This document shows positions 36,883 to 49,149 of a DNA stretch of 64,000 bases, piece by piece. Positions within the stretch are counted from its first letter, which is position 1, and each line of letters starts with the position of its first letter. Below the pieces are notes generated by a model. It worked only from the letters and a program-made list of their open reading frames with translations, had not been told where the DNA came from and made no database searches. This stretch comes from Allolobophora icterica. Taxonomy: Eukaryota > Annelida > Clitellata > Crassiclitellata > Lumbricidae. The stretch is taken from NCBI GenBank assembly GCA_963556255.1, contig OY744616.1, positions 27,568,990-27,632,989 of the forward strand. Reading direction: 5' to 3'. Position numbers and translations under genes: made by a program.

Positions 36883-37916
36883 AGTCGTCGCCCTAACGAA
36901 TTCCAATTTCGTCAAAGACTGAACTCGCATGCAACAGTAGATCATGAAATCGCTTTGATTGCCGACGCGTTTATGCCAGAAAAGTCGTGTCACTGATCTT
37001 GACAAACACAAGACTAAGCTGTGGTTGTCTGGCTTGAAATTGTGTTGGCACCTTCGTTTTAGTCTTGTATGAATGTATGTGTAGCTGGCCATTTATATAG
37101 CACTTTAAGGAACCTCTTATTGTCTTGTACATGGACAGTAGAGAAAGCAAATGTGTAAAAGAAAGGCAATTGTGTAAGAGGGCTTTGAAAGAAAAACTAC
37201 AATTGGTATTTATTATTGTAAACAATCTTCAGCATCCTTCTGTCAGGATCAGTGTTATTCATGCTATTGCCAATGTCGGCATTGATGGCATTATCAAATG
37301 CTGACACAGGTTGGGAGTGACTTTGTTGAGTATAAGGATTTTGTAATGTAATGCGACTTTAAATCCGTATAGGTTCTTTGCTATAATTTTTTTCCAGTAG
37401 CGTTGAATGGACTGAACATGGGGGCACACCATTTTCTCTTCTCACTCCAGTGGGAGGTTGTTAAAATCTCAACTGTTTCCCATTCCAAATTCTCTGTCTT
37501 GCAAATCGACACCCTGCTAATATCGTTGATGTTTTCATTTTGGCTACAGTGCATTTGTTCTTAAAAAAATTATGTAAGAAACTTAAAAATATTGGAGGTT
37601 ATAACCTAAATAGAGTACATGTATTGGAGATATTATCCTCTATCCAACATGTAGCTCAAAATGTATGTACTTTTAGGTAGGTCTTTATAAGGTTGTTCAA
37701 AATAGTTGTATCCTGTTGGTAATGCATATTCTGAGTTCCTTTGCCAGCTAAGCCTTTTGTGCTGTATTTACAAGCTGTAATTGACAAGCTGTAATTGACC
37801 AGCTGGCTATTCAGGAGTGCATGTCGTGTTTTTCAAGAAGTGTTGGCAGAAACTGAACCCAAAGGATTCTGTAACTGGTGGAGGCCTTCTTTGTGCTTTC
37901 ATTAACTTGTGAATTG

Positions 37917-37917
<1 letters not shown>

Positions 37918-37984
<67 letters not shown>

Positions 37985-38250
37985 CAGTACTTGCTGTGGC
38001 GCCACTCACCTGTGCTCAGTAGCGCCTTAACATGATATAATAGTAGTAAGAGATGATAGAAGTTTTACAGCAGTCGAATTTAACTATACGGCAGCCATGC
38101 AAGGCACCCATCTGTCCTACTGCTCAATTTTACAGTCGTCATCTAGCAAATGAAAGGCTGAGCCAGCCTTATGGGGCTAGCGGGTATCGAACCGTGTTCT
38201 TCTGATCTTCGTTCCAGCGTGTTACCATTCAGTCATCTCCCCGCCTATCA
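37918..38250 (-). repeat. tRNA-derived SINE with (GAT)n tail
   Basis: On the minus strand, a tRNA-like head (box A TGACTGAATGG, box B GGTTCGATACC, about 38245-38170), a body with 'agcagtcgaatttaact' and ggcgcc, then a pure (GAT)22 tail at 37918-37983. The body recurs at 61955-62150 and partly at 48150-48300. Upstream of MSL2. Confidence 0.7.
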
Positions 38251-39249
38251 TGCATAGTGCAGGTGCCATGTTTAGCATGATCCTGAGAGAATTTGATGAA
38301 ATGCTATTTAAATATTTCAAATATCATTGTCAAAGGTATGGAATTGCAGATTAATATAAAAAAATGTATCACGTGGGTTCTTTTTAAATAATACATGTAA
38401 CCGCTCTCAGCCAAATACGGCCCGCTGTAATGGATCTTTTGTGTCCCAAGTTACCCGAATCTGTACAACCAGGTGACAATTATATGTCTAGTGATACCTG
38501 GTCATTTTCAGTATGGGCCATGAAGGACGTCAACCAAAACTGGCCTACAGTGCTATATATGGACTCTGCCCTCCCCTTGTCTGCACTTGGCCATCACTTC
38601 TCCTTCGTGAAAGTCCAAACGAAGCCTTTTTTAAACAGTCCTGACTCCTTTCTTGACTTCTAACTCTAAAAGTGAAAACATCTTTCACGTTGCATTTTTA
38701 GCAAAAATTCGAAAGTTTGTCATAATGCGCTTCTGTTTGTTTGATCAGGAAATTTAAAGCCTGTGGTACCTTTTAGGTTTTTGAAAAATTGCTTCCAAGT
38801 TCAGGTTAACACAACCATCGAACAGTTTACCACTGTGATCAATGACCAACATCGAGCAAACCCATACTTGAATACAGCAAAATTGTAATATAGCTGATGA
38901 ACATTTCATAATAACAGTACAAAACCTTCGAATGACGTCCATCAGCTTGGCGCCTTTGAAGTGAGAGCGTCGTTAAATAATACTTATTAAAAGTGCAGAC
39001 GGAGACTATTTTGAAGCAGTGTTGAAGAGTTCGTGTTTCATACTTTCTGGTAATATTTTAATTGTTAGATGAGATCTCATTGGATTGTTTTATTCTGCGA
39101 TCTTTGGTTTATGTGCAATTTTGGCTCTTAAGAATGGCTGTATAGGCGCTATAAAATCTTCTTAAATAATGCCTACAACAACATTTGATGACGTCATGTA
39201 AATATGGGTTCTCAATATGACTGAGAAATGTATTAAATTCAATTGAAAA

Positions 39250-39290
39250 ATGCTAAAATAATGCGGTTTTTGCAAAGAAGCTCTTTGTGA
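39250..39290 (+). promoter_or_regulatory. Two upstream ORFs in the MSL2 leader
   Basis: ATG at 39250 opens a three-codon ORF (MLK, stop). ATG at 39261 opens MRFLQRSSL with TGA at 39288-39290, ending 2 nt before the MSL2 ATG at 39293. Such a stop-start arrangement could lower translation or require reinitiation, provided the leader is not spliced. Seen directly; regulatory role inferred. Confidence 0.5.
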
Positions 39291-39292
39291 CA

Positions 39293-40675
39293 ATGAATGC
39301 GACAAATTTCTATCTCGAGACCTGTCGTTATGTAGTAGAGGCTGATCTTGACGATCCAAGTAGTTGGATCGAAATCCAGAAGCACTTGAGTGGCATCCGA
39401 TTGACACTAACTTGCTGCGTTTGTGGCCGACTGTTGCATCGTCCAATGGGCCCAGCTCGCTCTGTCTGCCATCACTATGTTTGCAAGGATTGTATAGGTG
39501 GTAAAATGCGCTATATTAAACGCGGATGTGGGTGGTGCAAGCGTTTTGAAGAGTTTGTTGACAACAAGCAGTTAGAATGCGTTGTTCGCTGCTTCCGGCA
39601 GCTGTGTCAGTATCTGCGTGGAAAAGGAGCGCGAATTTTGTCCATGCCATCTGTCGATGCGACGGTGCGTAGTGTTCTATCGATCATCCAGGAAGCTGCA
39701 ACAGACAGAAACTCGGAAAACTCTGCAGTACTGTTGCCTGTTGGAGAACCAAACGTTGAGGCACAGAAAGACTCGATCACACATAGAAAATCGGGGTCTC
39801 GGAAAAGAATAAAATCAAAAACTGTTCAGGATGACCAAGACAGTGATAAAGAAATCTGTTTTAAGAAAAAACCGTCAAAATTTGAATCCTTTGATCCGGT
39901 GAACCGTAACAGAGACAAACTTTCCAATGGCAGTCCATTCTGCGCAAACTTTGTGACTGAACAAAGATTAACGGTAAATTGCAGTCCTGGAGAAACAAGT
40001 CATTCTGCAGACAGACATTTTTCTGGTAATGGTCGTCAGGCAGCTAAAACTAGTGAAACCTACCATGACAGTCAGTCAGAAATGAATGCTCTTGATTCTG
40101 GTTGTGATAGCGAGAAGAAGCTTGAGAATTTCGTCCTTGCAGAACATGACTACAACAAGTGTACTGCAGACGAGATGGACACAAGTGCGGGTCATTCAAA
40201 CTGGACATCGGAAGAAGAGCAGCAGTCGCCGAAGAGAACAGCTCACGTCAGAGAACCAGCGGATGTTGGGGTATCAACGAGCAGAAGGTCAAAGTTGACA
40301 TCGTCTCGAGAACATGCCGTTGAACAGACTTTGTCCACATCGTCAGATGCAAATGCAGCTGCTGTTGGCAGTTGTACGGGCAGCGGCAGCAGCAACCGAA
40401 ATGACACAAGTGACTCTTCTGGCCGTAGGTGCAAGACCAAGGGTAAAACTGGGTGTCGATGTGCTCTGGCAACCCCAAATCCGGGAAAGCTGACCTGCTG
40501 TGGACAGCGGTGTCCATGTTATGCAGCTTTCAAGGGTTGTGACAACTGTAAATGCCGCGGTTGTCGTAACCCCAGAGGCGACCCCAGGAATATCCCAGCG
40601 TCCCTGATGAGAGCCGTGCCTGCTTCTCAGACACCACATGGCAGCATGAACAAAATTTCAGCAACAGTGACTTGA
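39293..40675 (+). CDS. MSL2: MSL2, RING-CXC E3 ubiquitin ligase of the male-specific-lethal complex
   Basis: Chromatin E3 ligase that partners MSL1/MOF in H4K16 acetylation and binds DNA through its CXC domain. Single-exon 460-aa ORF (human 577). RING at about 42-85: CCVCGRLLHRP, then CHHYVCKDCIGGKM and CGWCK, aligned with human CCVCGHLLQDP and CQHYVCKTCKGKKM. CXC at about 390-430: KTGCRCALATPNPGKLTC, CCGQRCPCYAAFKGC and CKCRGCRNP, cysteines complete. The middle 280 residues are Ser/Asp/Lys-rich and unconserved. Start chosen at ATG 39293 (MNATNFY, cf. human MNPVNAT); the GTG at 39287 is not a start. A nine-codon uORF ends 2 nt upstream. Vertebrate MSL2 splits this region by an intron; here it is uninterrupted. 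Candidate AATAAA at about 41468. Confidence 0.96.
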   Translation: MNATNFYLETCRYVVEADLDDPSSWIEIQKHLSGIRLTLTCCVCGRLLHRPMGPARSVCHHYVCKDCIGGKMRYIKRGCGWCKRFEEFVDNKQLECVVRCFRQLCQYLRGKGARILSMPSVDATVRSVLSIIQEAATDRNSENSAVLLPVGEPNVEAQKDSITHRKSGSRKRIKSKTVQDDQDSDKEICFKKKPSKFESFDPVNRNRDKLSNGSPFCANFVTEQRLTVNCSPGETSHSADRHFSGNGRQAAKTSETYHDSQSEMNALDSGCDSEKKLENFVLAEHDYNKCTADEMDTSAGHSNWTSEEEQQSPKRTAHVREPADVGVSTSRRSKLTSSREHAVEQTLSTSSDANAAAVGSCTGSGSSNRNDTSDSSGRRCKTKGKTGCRCALATPNPGKLTCCGQRCPCYAAFKGCDNCKCRGCRNPRGDPRNIPASLMRAVPASQTPHGSMNKISATVT

Positions 40676-42190
40676 AAGTGCATTTCTGTTTATAGGACAA
40701 TGGCGCGTGAAGGAATTGTATTTAATGCTTTTGTTTAAGTCAATAGAGTTAATTGTAACTCAGACTGCTTCCGGGTCGGGAGTAGTATATAATGGCATGA
40801 TTTAAACACTAATTGCTTATTACTGAAGGAGTCAAGTTATGTGAATACCGGAAAGAATGTCTGGGGCTTCACGAAACCGCAAACTGATATTCAGCCTAAT
40901 TTTCAGTTTTTGCTTAGCACCATTTAGGGATGCTTTGTTGTACAATGGCACAAATGTTAATTAATATAAGACAATTGAAAGTGTATAGTTTTAGAAGTTT
41001 TGTTTCAGTTTGTGAGGAAGCCTCAGTTTGGCCATCAAACCATTCTAAACCTCTGCAGTGCATCAGGTAAACGGAGTACATAAGAAAAGCAGGTTTCATA
41101 TACAGTCATTCTGCACTCTAAAAGGCCCGAAATAAGCGTAGCTCCGAGTAGCGTTTGTGTGACGTGGTGACAAGCATTCTGGGTAAATGCATTAAAGCTC
41201 TGAATGTGCAGGCCACATTTTAGAACCTTGAGCAAGGTTATTTAGTCGCTTATTGTCATTGACTGTCATATATTGGCACAGTGTAAATACACGCATGTAC
41301 AAGAAAATGAAAATGTTTTTGTGGCCTCAAAATGGCTGGCTTTTCAGTTGTACGAGTGCTTATTTTGTTTTGTCAATGTGTAGACTCGCGGTAAACTAGA
41401 CTACACTAAACACACTTTACTAGTTACTGTAGTTTATAAGGACAGGTATTTGAAAATCTCAGGAGTAGAATAAATCTAGAGCAGACACAGAAAAACTTTG
41501 TTGAGCTTGGGAACATTGTGGTTATCAAGTTTTGTAGTGTATGTGGTTTTTAAAAAAGTTGAAACGATTGAAGGTATTGGATTAACGTGTTGAATCATTG
41601 GCAGTGTTATTTCAATTTGGTGTTTTTCAAAATGTGTGACGTTTTGTTAATTCATGGTGTGAATAACCTATAAATGTGATCTCGCTGGTGGGAAAATTTG
41701 TTTTTAGAAGTGTATTCCTGGTACAGTGTGGACTTGGGGATATACCTTATGATGCAGCATGTAAATGAGAAGAAGAGCAGTCCCTTAAGCTAGCCCTGAG
41801 GCAGCCATAGGTATGAAGTGTTAGCAACTTCATTTTCTTAGCCTTGGCATATGAGGGTGGTTTTTCCAGCGAAAAGCCAGAGTCTGACATGGTAGCCTGT
41901 AGCTTATTCTGTGCAAGGCTCTAAATAAATTGACAAATACAATACCAAGTAGGTTTGAGTGCTTTCTCTGTAACATGGAGTTTACTGTTTTAAGTTTACC
42001 TATTATGTATTGTAATGTAATCACAGATTCATATAGCACCTCTTCAAGAAAACTCGTCACAGGTGCTCTCAACCTAACAATAGAAAACCAGGATCGAACA
42101 AAATGCTTTTCAAGCACTTACGGACTCATTTAATGTGCAGTGGATATTGAACAGATCCTAACTGCACACTTGCTTCTTAGCACCACTGAC

Positions 42191-42406
42191 CAGGGCTGTA
42201 GTGGTAAAATTAGAGGTGAGTACTGAGTACACGCTACCGGTTAGTTTTCAGAAACAAATTAGAGGTGAGTATACGCTACAGTATTTTGTGAGTATACGCT
42301 GCAGTATTTTAATATAAATAAATATAAATATTTTATGAGGTGAGTATATGGTCTCTGGAGGTGGGTACACGCTGTATACCTGCGTATACCCTCGACTACA
42401 GCCCTG
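42191..42406. mobile_element. hAT-type MITE, 216 bp
   Basis: TIRs CAGGGCTGTAGT and ACTACAGCCCTG; flanks ccactgac and ccaatgac (7 of 8). Interior repeats 'gaggtgagtatacgct'. Downstream of MSL2. Confidence 0.9.
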
Positions 42407-42848
42407 CCAATGACATAATGCCTTGCTATGAAACGATGATGGTGCTATAACAATGTTATAACGTATGGATGTTTTGTGGTATGGCTCGTACAGCTGCTCA
42501 TCCTGTCTGGTCGCTCTGACAACTGGATTGGACCTCCACTGGACATTGATCTTTGGATAACCAAAATGACACAACGCAACACTTGTGAATAAGCTGGTGC
42601 CCTGTGCTTAGCTTTAGAGTGGCTGTTTATAAATTTAGAGTTTAAAATTAAGGTGTGTGAAAATGTGTACGTCATCTTCTTTCGACAAATGCCAAGACTG
42701 GGCTGACATCTGACTTGATAACACTGCAAGTTATAACTTTTTGGGAGAGTTGGGATTGTGTTTTCTGTTTAGTTCTTCGTGAGTAAAAAGTCATCACAGT
42801 TAAATAATTATGTTTATACCGTATGGTACCATATTGTGCACTAACACG

Positions 42849-43234
<386 letters not shown>

Positions 43235-43784
43235 ATGTATATATATATAAATATATATAAACTGTTGTTCATAATCGTCTGTGTACGTATGTAGTCACTT
43301 TGATATTTGCAGTCTGTATTTAAGCTACACTTGAACAAATCAGTGTCCTTGTAGCATCTTTCATTCAGTGTTGTCTCAATTAGTTTCTCAATGAGCCTCT
43401 GCACAACACCTAAATCAGGCACTCGATTGTTTGCAGAACAGATTCAAGCTATATTCGTAATAGATGTTATCAGATTCAGTGTCATAAGTTCAAGGCGACT
43501 TAGTAATTTATGGGGGGAGGGGATAGGAAAAACAATGGTATGACTTCAATGATGTGGTATTGTTTAGAGCCAGGCTGGTGATCTAACAATTAGTCTTGAA
43601 AACTGACGAACAGTCGAGTATTATTGATAAAGACTAAGTACCGATAACGATAAGTTATCACAATATCACGATAAAACTGTATGAATGAAGGACTATTAAA
43701 CTGCTTGAAGATAAATGTTGATAACAATGACAGGTCCATTGATTAATAGGGGCATTTAGCTTCGTACACGTGTAAATGAGGATG

Positions 43785-43885
43785 GATTTTCCAGCCAACT
43801 CGGCTGTAGCGAGTACATGGTCAGCGGGAAGATGCCACAGCGACGGAGAGGACTTGGCACCGCCCTCATATGCCGAGGCTAAGTA
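43785..43885 (+). repeat. 'cgccctcatatgccgaggctaag' repeat
   Basis: Contains ttttccagcc, ccctcatatgccgaggctaa. Related pieces at 41833-41875 (reverse), 46440-46500 and about 63930-63960 suggest an unnamed interspersed repeat. Confidence 0.5.
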
Positions 43886-44411
43886 AATGAAGTCGATAAC
43901 AATGCATGCCCATGGCTGGCGCTTAAGGGATAGTTCTTTTTTCTCAGACAGGACTGACGATGTATATGGAAATATATACCCCGCTTTCTATGAAACTGTT
44001 TTAAGGAAATCGGGCTGTTGTGTATTTTCAGCGTTTTCGGGTTTCGGGGAATCACCGAGTCAGGACGACCCCCGACTTGGGTAGGCCGAAAATCATGATC
44101 GCAAGCTCCGCTTTCCTTCTCGGCACCATATTTAAACGAATAGACAAGTATCAGAAACCAACACAGGATTAATTATATAGCCTACAAATGCTTTGCAAAT
44201 ATCGAGGCGTGTTGGGCCAGGTACCGTTCAGCTAAGGCTTTACGTATGTACAGCGAACAGGAAGGTAGGCGTACCGTGTAGGGCTGTAGGCCCCTAGCTA
44301 CAGTGGAATGTTGTTTTAGTGCTTAAAAGGCGATATACAGGCCGATAAAAGATAACGAACGAAGAACAGTTTCATACAGTTACGTTGGGGAAGCTAACCG
44401 CAGGAAGCAAC

Positions 44412-44850
<439 letters not shown>

Positions 44851-44954
44851 TATTGCCGTATAGATAACAACATTATTCCAACAAATGCGTATAAACCGCT
44901 AATAGGCGTCCTTGTAAAGGCTTGCACAAATGCAGCACAATGTCTTAATTATTT

Positions 44955-45935
44955 GACCAGTCCTATACTTAAAACAGCAGTAAAAGATTGGGACTTAAAA
45001 TCAATGCGCAAAAACCCAAACAATGACTATTGGAAAAGAACACGAGAATCTGGAGATCAGACTGGAAAATTAGGCATTGGAACAGATGACAGAGTTTGTG
45101 TACCTAGGAGGGCTGAAAACAGAAGACGGCAGATGCACAAGACAGCAGATGCACGTAGGATTAGTCTGGCGCCAGAGAAGTTTGGTAGACTGAACAAGAT
45201 GTGAAGAACAGCATATCGATTGGAACCAAGATGAAACTGTAGGAAACTTTTGTTATCCCAGCAGTGGCGGCGATCTTGTTTGACAGGTGGGGGGGGGAGG
45301 ACACTTTAGAACTGATCTGGTCAAAAAAGAGTTTTGAACTGATCTGGTCAAAAAAAGGTCCAAAAACTTTTCCCGCGCTCACGCGCGAAAATATCTGTTT
45401 ACCTTTTTTGGGCGTTTCTTCAAAATGTGGGGGAGGGGGCAAATGTATGGTGTATCTCCCCACTCTTAAGGAAGGGTCTTGTCCCCCTCACCCCCCGGAT
45501 CGCCGCCCATGCATCCCAGTGCTGCTATATAGATATGGATCCGAGTGTTGGTGCCTGCACAGAGATGAGAAGAGATTACTGGGGGCAGAAATAAGCTGGC
45601 TACGGAGAATACTGGGCAGAAGTAGAAGCGATCAGATCCGAAATGCAGTGACCAGACTGCCAGAGAGAGACAATGGTGGACAGGATCAGGAAAAGAAGGC
45701 TCACATGGTTCGGAAACGTAACAACAATAGACAACAAAAGGCTCCCAATCGCAGCTCTACATGGCCAAGTAGAGGGAACATGAAGCCGAGGAAGACAAAG
45801 ACATGGATGGATAATGTAAGGGAGGATTTAAGGGCACATGGCTTGAACATGAGAGATGCCATCGATAAAACCAGGGACAGAACGATGTGGAGACGTCATG
45901 TTGAGGCCTCCTCGTCGGTGCACACCTGACGGAGG
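44955..45935 (+). pseudogene. Degenerate LINE RT C-terminal relic
   Basis: Two pieces, 44955-45253 and 45520-45929, translate in changing frames to a LINE C-terminus: EFVYLGG-like and TEDGRCT-like stretches, then GSECWCLHRDEKRLL, ISWLRRILGRSRSDQIRNAV, TKTWMDNVREDLRAHG, MRDAIDKTRDRTMWRRHV. Frameshifts and stops abound. Separated by a 250-bp MITE. A third fragment of the same family is at about 22841-22960. Old, dead copy. Confidence 0.8.
45262..45511. mobile_element. hAT-type MITE inside the LINE relic
   Basis: TIRs CAGTGGCGGCGATC and GATCGCCGCCCATG; flanks tatcccag (45254-45261) and catcccag (45512-45519), 8 bp with one difference. Skipping the element and one flank copy makes the LINE reading frame continuous across the site (VIP-V-LLYRYGSECW), which fixes the boundary. 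Confidence 0.88.
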
Positions 45936-46551
45936 AGAGAGAGAAGATACCAGGTACTTAAAACTACTTTATAAAAGCGAATCACTGGCCAGTTCTGTCT
46001 GGTCAGGCAAAAATAACTGGAAAATCACTATACCTTTGAAAATCACTGTACCTTTGACGCACCTGATATAATTATAAAATACAACAGGTTTTAAATATAT
46101 TTATTCAATTGCATGCTTAATTGTTTAAGCATCATGGACTGAATCTGTTAATGATGCAAAAATATTGTATCTATATGGAAGAAAAAAGGGCAATAACACA
46201 TGAAAGTCACAAAAATTGGAGTTACAGCAGATCAAGTGAGAGCTTAGTCGAAACTCAACTTGTGGCATACACACTCAAATAATTAAATCTGAGAGCCAGT
46301 GTTTAGTACAGCAAGTTGTTAATGGTGCAAATTCCACCAGACTGTTGGGCGGAATTTTCGGCTTCTGTAAAATTTCATTTCTGCCCCTAGAGAACTCGGG
46401 TATTTATAAACAAAGTACACGAAATGTACACGCTCATTGCTAAGATGAAGTGGCGAGGGAGACGACCTGCCTTCGCTGACCGAGGCTAAGATAATGAATT
46501 TGCTAACACCTCATACCACGGCTGCCACTTAGAACTGGCTGTAAATGACTG

Positions 46552-46552
46552 A

Positions 46553-46624
<72 letters not shown>
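46552..46624. repeat. (ATT)n microsatellite
   Basis: Pure run of about 73 bp between two repeat-like flanks. Confidence 0.95.
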
Positions 46625-46625
<1 letters not shown>

Positions 46626-47184
46626 AAACATTTTTAACGCGCGTAAAGTCACACAGAAATGTGAATCTGAAGCGCGGTTAGTCAGCCACCAGGTGAAGAG
46701 CAATTAGATATCCATATGTTTGAAAGCCAGTGAGAAGTAATGAGTTTTGAGGCGTTTCTTGAAGGGAGAAGAAGAGGTCGAGCAATGGATAAACATTGGT
46801 AGTCGGTTCCATTCATCATCAACAACAACATTATTATCATCATCAGGTTTCATCAGTTTATATGAAATACTTCTCAGCAAATAGCATCAGTTTTTAATAT
46901 CAGTTTCATACATTTCATTTTCTACAGCGTTCAGACTTCAATTTCTGAAATATCTTTACCACCTGATATCCGTAGCCAGTTCGCAATACTGCCATTTTAA
47001 GTTCAAGTGACAGCAACATTACTAATGACGTGAGCAAATGACGGCATATTTCTACCTAGGTCTCATTACACATGCATAACTGATCGCAACAGTGCTTCGT
47101 GTTCTGTTCACAGCCTTCCAGCTAGCTTTCTCAGAAGTTTTTCTTACGTCCTTGTCCAGATTCTTGATCAGGCTTTGATAATAC

Positions 47185-47350
47185 TCCAGGCCTAGATGCA
47201 CCTAGGTTAGGCCATTCACAGGCCTTGATGCATGTCGGTTAGGCCATTCACAGGCCTTGATGCACCTACGTTAGGCCTTTCACAGGCCTTGATGCACCTA
47301 GGTTAGGCCATTCAAGGCCTAGATGCACCTAGGTTAGGCCCTTCACAGTA
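47185..47350. repeat. ~34-bp tandem repeat 'gatgcacctaggttaggcc'
   Basis: About five units of 'ggccttgatgcacctaggtt' plus 'aggccattcaca'. Intergenic between MSL2 and the receptor. Confidence 0.8.
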
Positions 47351-48139
47351 AGAAACTGTGACTGTTGCATCCAAAGAAAACGATGCCAGGCGTAAACTGT
47401 GACAAGCGACGGTTCTGTTGCAACAGCTCATTTCCTCAGCTAACAGTGTTGCTGTTGCGCTGGCCGTCCTGTGAAGCCTTATTCAAACTGTTCTTCAACG
47501 TTCTTGATCATCAAAGGCATAGTTTAACTCCTACAACAGTCGACACACAAAAGATATAAACGGGTGATTAATCAAACAAAACCCATAAGAGCCAGGCTGC
47601 TTGGTCAATTTCAGTACCAGTTTAAACACTATAGAAAGTAGATCTGAATCTCGGAGCACACACTTTTGCATTACCCGCTAACTTTAATTATAGAAAGCCG
47701 GGGTAATTCTGTCGGAATTAAGTTTAATTACTGAAACCTAGAATATTTCTTTATGGATTACTTTTAAATACTGAAATCCAGAATATTTCATTTGGAATGA
47801 ATTTTAATCATTGAAATTCAGAATATTTCTTTTGGGATTAATTTTCGTTCAACTCAATTCAATTCAATTCAATGTCATTTATTGCAATCCTGACAGTTGT
47901 AACACATATCTAAACATATATCCAGCAATCATTTCGCAAGGAGTTATTGAAATCCAGAATATTCCTTTTTGGATTAATTTCATGCAGAAATATGTTCATT
48001 CTAGTCTTACCTAGAAAAACTGTATTTATTCGGACTATAATAATATTCGTGTTTATTGACAATCTCATTGACACACCGCAGCAAGTTATATCGAAACATT
48101 GAAACATGACGGCACAATTATGCAAGATCTTAATTAACA

Positions 48140-48300
48140 CACGTCTTGGCAGCCTGTAGGCGCCCGCTCCTTTTACTGCTACCCCTAGGGAGTGGAAGGC
48201 TGAGACGATCTAGAGGGTGCTATGGGTATCGAACCGTAACTTTTCAAGATCTATTGCTCTTCAGGCCAGAGTGTTACCATTCATCTATCCCTCTCCCCTG
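48140..48300 (-). repeat. tRNA-derived SINE fragment
   Basis: Reverse strand shows TAGATGAATGGTAACACTC and GGTTCGATACC, matching the SINE head at 38170-38245, with 'gtggaaggctgag' body remnants. Lies just 3' of the receptor stop codon. Confidence 0.6.
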
Positions 48301-48398
48301 TTTCTGTTGATAGACTATTTTACGTAAATGGTGTTCCAACTCTAAAACTATAAACATCTCATTAATGAGCAGTATTCTTCTAATATGTTGCAGCTTAC

Positions 48399-48710
48399 CT
48401 ATATTGGTGTTTCTTTGACGGCATTTATTTTTGTGCTAACCATTGTATCAAGGTCGAGATGGTTTTCAGTGTAGGGTTCTGGGTCGGGATCACTCGTAGC
48501 GAGAGCCTGACCTAAGATAAAAAGCACATGATTGCTTTGAAAAACAAATGGGCTGCCATTCTTCACAACACAAAGTCTCCACAATCAAAGATTCGTAATA
48601 GGTGCTATACAAATGTTCAGATACAAACACACAAACCTACAAACATACACATACATACATAGTTACATACATACATTCCTACAGAAATACATACATATAT
48701 TCCTACATAA

Positions 48711-48741
<31 letters not shown>

Positions 48742-49071
48742 CATGCATACATACCGGAACATACATACATACATACATTCCTTCATAAATACATACATTC
48801 CTACATAAATACATACATACATACATTCCTACATAAATACATACATATACACATTCCTACATAAATATATATGTACATACACAAATACATTCCTACATAA
48901 ATACATAAATTCAGGGGCACAACGTTGGTCTAGAAAGTGGGGGGTTCCAAATTCTGCATTGTTTCAGTTTCACAGCTCTTAAATAATTATAACGCCATAA
49001 TTTGTATTACAAGCATAATAATAATTATCTTAATAATGATGATGATACTACTACTAATACTACTACTACTT

Positions 49072-49149
<78 letters not shown>

